Positions 61,308-64,000 of a stretch of 64,000 bases of DNA are shown here, piece after piece. The notes under the pieces were generated by a model. That model saw nothing but the letters and a program-made list of their open reading frames with translations. It did not search any database and was not told the DNA's origin. The stretch spans positions 2,433,501-2,497,500 of the forward strand of contig NZ_CP126980.1 in assembly GCF_030252345.1 (NCBI RefSeq), given 5' to 3'. This stretch comes from Actinoplanes oblitus (GTDB taxonomy: Bacteria > Actinomycetota > Actinomycetes > Mycobacteriales > Micromonosporaceae). Position numbers and translations under genes: made by a program. Position 1 is the first letter of the stretch, and each line of letters opens with the position of its first letter.

Positions 61308-62474
61308 GTGGAATCGGAGCGGCTTGCCGCGCTGCACGAGTACCGCCTGCGGGACATGCCGCCGGACGCGGAACTTCAGGCAGTGCTGCGGATCGCCGCC
61401 CAGGTCGCCGGCGTGCCCTCGGCCAGCCTGAACCTGATCGACGAACACCGCCAGGTCCAGCTCACCACGCTCGACTCGCCGCCGACCGACTGCGACCGGG
61501 ACGACTCGATGTGCGCCGTCTGTTTCCAGTCCGGCGCCGTCACGCACGTCCCGGACGCCCGGCTGGACTCCCGTTATCGGCACAACCCGTGGGTGACCGG
61601 GCGGCTGGGCCTGATCCGCTTCTACAGTGCGGCGCCGCTGATCACCCCGGCCGGGCACGCCCTCGGCACGCTCTGCGTCTTCGACACCGTGCCGCGCGAG
61701 CTGACCGAGACCCAGCTGGCGCAGCTCGGCGACCTGGCCCGGATCGTCGTGGCGTTCTTCGAACGGCGCCGGCAGGCCCGGCTCACCGCCGAGCTGGCCG
61801 CTGCCGCGCAGGCCAAGCGGCAGTGGATGGACACGCTGCTGGACACCGTCGACGCCGCGGTGATCGCCTGCGACGAGAACTACCGGGTGACCCTGTGGAA
61901 CCGCGCGGCCCGGGAGATGCACGGGCAGGTGGGTGAGGGCAACCTGGCGCCCGTCGACGTGGCCGCGCGGTTCGGGCTGTTCGAGCCGGACGGGGAGACG
62001 GTGATCCCGGACGCCCGGCTGCCGCTGCGGGCCGCGGTACGCGACGGCGTCGCGGTCACCGGCCGGGAGCTGATGATCCGCCGTCCGGTCGGTGACCCGG
62101 TGATCGTGCGGGTCAACGCTCGCCCGCTGCGCGGCCCGGACGGGCAGGCGATCGGCGCCGTGATGGCCCAGGTCGACATCACCGCGGAGCGCACCCGCCG
62201 CGCCCTGATCGAACAGGCGCGGGAACGGCTCGCCGCCGCGAACGCCGAGCTGGAACGCTCGAACGCGGACCTGACCAACTTCGCCGCCGCTGTCGGTCAC
62301 GACCTGATCGCCCCGCTCGCCGCGGTCGGCGGCTTCCTGGAGCTGCTGGCCCTCGAGGGGTACGAGCCGGCCGCCGCCGGATCGGCCCAGGTGGTCCGGA
62401 TGCGTGACCTGATCGACGGCCTGCTGGCGGACGCGCTGGCGGCCCGTTCAGGAGTCGCCGCCGAGCGCCGATAG
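61308..62474 (+). CDS. GAF-PAS sensor protein with kinase DHp domain but no ATPase domain
   Basis: 388 residues from a GTG right after GGAGAGG. A GAF domain (about 20-160, DSMCAVCFQSGAVTHVPDAR), a PAS domain (about 180-300, WMDTLLDTVDAAVIACDENY) and a coiled coil lead to a HisKA-type helix with an intact H-box (AAVGHDLIAPLAAVGGFLEL, His about 331). The protein stops soon after (MRDLIDGLLADALAARSG), exactly where the downstream paralogue continues into its catalytic domain. It therefore cannot autophosphorylate alone. It could be phosphorylated by, or dimerise with, the next protein, or it could be a truncated duplicate. Confidence 0.85.
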   Translation: MESERLAALHEYRLRDMPPDAELQAVLRIAAQVAGVPSASLNLIDEHRQVQLTTLDSPPTDCDRDDSMCAVCFQSGAVTHVPDARLDSRYRHNPWVTGRLGLIRFYSAAPLITPAGHALGTLCVFDTVPRELTETQLAQLGDLARIVVAFFERRRQARLTAELAAAAQAKRQWMDTLLDTVDAAVIACDENYRVTLWNRAAREMHGQVGEGNLAPVDVAARFGLFEPDGETVIPDARLPLRAAVRDGVAVTGRELMIRRPVGDPVIVRVNARPLRGPDGQAIGAVMAQVDITAERTRRALIEQARERLAAANAELERSNADLTNFAAAVGHDLIAPLAAVGGFLELLALEGYEPAAAGSAQVVRMRDLIDGLLADALAARSGVAAERR

Positions 62475-62481
62475 GAGAGAG

Positions 62482-64000
62482 GTGGTAAGTCTCGTCACGG
62501 GTCTGGCGGAGCGCGAGCGGGAGCGGCTGCGGCTGGCCGCGCTGCACGAGTACTGCCTGCTCGACTCGCCGGCCGGTGACGAGCTGGAGGCGGTCGTCCG
62601 GGTCGCCGCGACGGTGGCCGGGGTGCCCACCGCCACCCTGAACCTGATCGACGAGAACCGGCAGTGCCAGCTCACCACTGTCGGCTTCACGGGCGGTGTC
62701 TCGGCCCGGTCCGACTCGATGTGCGCGATCCGGTTCGAGACCGGCGAGTTCACCTACCTCCCGGATGCCAGCCTGGACCCGACCTACCGCCTCAACCCGT
62801 GGGTGACCGGGACGTACGCGAACGTCCGCTTCTACGCCTCCGCGCCGCTGATCACCCCGGACGGTTTCGCGCTCGGGTCGCTCTGCGTCTTCCACGACCG
62901 GCCCGGGACGCTCACCGACGAGCAGATCGCCCGGCTCAAGGACCTCGCCCAGGTGATCGTGGCGCTCTTCGAACGCCGCCGCCAGGCCCGCATCAACGGA
63001 GAACTCGCCGCTATCGCCGAGGCCCGGCAGCGCTGGACGGACACCCTGCTGGACACCATCGACGTGGCGGTGGTGGCCTGCGACAGGTCCGGCCGGGTCA
63101 CCCTGTTCAACCGGGCCGCCCGGGACTGGCACGGCCTGGACGCCGACCCGGGCGTCGACCCGAGCCGCCTCGCCGACCGGTACGCGCTCTTCGACACCGA
63201 CGGCGTGACCCCGCTGTCGCCGGACCGGGTGCCGCTGCTCCGCGCGCTGCGCGAGGGCACCGTCAACCACGTCGAAATGATCATCCGGCGGCGGGACGGC
63301 GACCCGATCCAGGTCAGTGTCAACGGCCGCGCGCTGATCACGCCGGACGGCACCCCGCTCGGCGCTGTCGTCGCGATGAACGACGTGACCCTCGACCGCG
63401 CCCAGCAGCGGGTGATCGAGCAGGCCCGCGCCGAGCTGGCCGCGGCCAACGAGGAGCTGCGCCGGTCGAACACCGATCTGACCAACTTCGCCGGCGCGGT
63501 CAGCCACGACCTGGTCGCCCCGCTCGGCGCCGTCGGCGGCTACCTGGAACTGCTCGAGGACGAGGTGGAGGGCGAGCCGCGCGCCTGGGTCGACGCCGCC
63601 TCCCGGGCGGTGACCCGGATGCGCGACCTGATCAGCTCGCTGCTCGGCTACGCCCGGGCCGGCAGCGCCCCGGTGCGCCGCGTGCCCGCCGACCTGGGCG
63701 AGGTCTTCGGCAGCGTGGTCGCCGATCTGGGCGCCGAGATCCGCGCCGCCGACGCCGAGGTGACGGCGCCGGACCCGTTGCCGTCCGTCTCCTGCGATCC
63801 GGTGCTGGCCCGCCAGCTGCTCCAGAACCTGATCGCCAACGCGATCAAATACCGACATCCGGACCGCCCGCCCCGCGTCCGGGTGACCGCCGGCCGCGAC
63901 GGTCCCCGCTGGGCCATCACCGTCGCCGACAACGGCCGGGGCATCCCGCCGGAGCAGCGCAGCCGCGTCTTCGACATGTTCACCCGCCTGGACGGCACCA
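62482..64000 (+). CDS. GAF-PAS histidine kinase (partial, runs off window end)
   Basis: At least 506 residues from a GTG 8 bases after the previous stop; AGGAGAG lies just upstream. GAF (DSMCAIRFETGEFTYLPDAS), PAS (RWTDTLLDTIDVAVVACDRS), a HisKA H-box (GAVSHDLVAPLGAVGGYLEL, about 340) and a HATPase domain with the N-box NLIANAIKYRHPD (about 449) and G-box DNGRGIPPEQRSRVFDMFTR. It closely resembles the preceding protein over their shared length, so the two arose by duplication. Both are cytosolic with no TM helix. The last few codons of the kinase domain lie beyond the window. Confidence 0.9.
   Translation, partial: MVSLVTGLAERERERLRLAALHEYCLLDSPAGDELEAVVRVAATVAGVPTATLNLIDENRQCQLTTVGFTGGVSARSDSMCAIRFETGEFTYLPDASLDPTYRLNPWVTGTYANVRFYASAPLITPDGFALGSLCVFHDRPGTLTDEQIARLKDLAQVIVALFERRRQARINGELAAIAEARQRWTDTLLDTIDVAVVACDRSGRVTLFNRAARDWHGLDADPGVDPSRLADRYALFDTDGVTPLSPDRVPLLRALREGTVNHVEMIIRRRDGDPIQVSVNGRALITPDGTPLGAVVAMNDVTLDRAQQRVIEQARAELAAANEELRRSNTDLTNFAGAVSHDLVAPLGAVGGYLELLEDEVEGEPRAWVDAASRAVTRMRDLISSLLGYARAGSAPVRRVPADLGEVFGSVVADLGAEIRAADAEVTAPDPLPSVSCDPVLARQLLQNLIANAIKYRHPDRPPRVRVTAGRDGPRWAITVADNGRGIPPEQRSRVFDMFTRLDGT

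Noticed and set aside
1..64000. CRISPR array or rRNA genes
   Set aside because: No regularly spaced direct repeats of CRISPR size and no rRNA-like conserved stretches were seen anywhere in the window.

Overview
The window looks like chromosomal DNA from a high-GC actinobacterium, most likely a member of the Micromonosporaceae such as an Actinoplanes relative. This is an inference from three things: strong G/C third-position bias, frequent GTG starts, and gene content (PadR plus membrane-protein pairs, an M36 protease, FN3/MoxR/DUF58/transglutaminase-like envelope operon). No rRNA and no CRISPR array was seen. The single recognisable tRNA is tRNA-Leu(GAG) on the minus strand at 46840-46922.

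Left flank (1-18.9 kb). This part is ordinary chromosome with scattered decay. It holds a partial secreted protein, a PadR regulator with a six-TM partner, a four-TM protein, a secreted CAP-domain protein, a frameshifted GNAT relic, a membrane diguanylate cyclase and a Cache-type chemoreceptor. It continues with a secreted M36 metalloprotease, an IS5-family relic and a GGDEF-EAL protein divergent from an orphan periplasmic binding lipoprotein. An uncharacterised 442-residue protein, a DUF3558-like lipoprotein and a stretch of broken genes follow.

Island (18,967-46,866, about 27.9 kb). A 29-bp direct repeat (26 of 29 identical), whose right copy covers the 3' end of tRNA-Leu, bounds a block with every hallmark of a tRNA-integrated element. 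A tyrosine integrase with its overlapping AbrB-like partner lies just inside the left repeat. The tRNA's probable original terminator lies just outside that repeat. The cargo is largely genome defence. (i) A two-gene operon encodes an SF1 helicase with a C-terminal MTES_1575-like nuclease, followed by a TIGR02391 protein. (ii) Three HNH-nuclease genes are present, one cut by an IS5-family insertion. (iii) An XRE - ImmA/IrrE - PIN operon continues into the interrupted HNH gene. (iv) A complete type I Wadjet system, jetABCD, is flanked by two related large serine recombinases. An intact IS110-family element, an IS110 relic and three genes of unknown function complete it.

Right flank (46.9-64 kb). 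A co-directional block of a TPR/proline-rich/FN3 membrane protein, an FN3-repeat membrane protein, a MoxR ATPase, a DUF58 protein and a TgpA-type transglutaminase-like protein appears to be one envelope-assembly operon. The transglutaminase-like protein seems to lack its catalytic Cys and His. It is followed by a PIG-V-like mannosyltransferase, a repeat-rich lipoprotein, an alpha/beta hydrolase and two tandem GAF-PAS sensor kinase paralogues. The first paralogue lacks the ATPase domain, and the second runs off the end of the window.

The most interesting points for follow-up are the precise IS5 insertion that silences a 556-codon HNH protein in the XRE/ImmA/PIN operon, the helicase-nuclease/TIGR02391 pair, and the recombinase-bracketed Wadjet module. 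All functional statements come from reading motifs and gene order; no database search was run.
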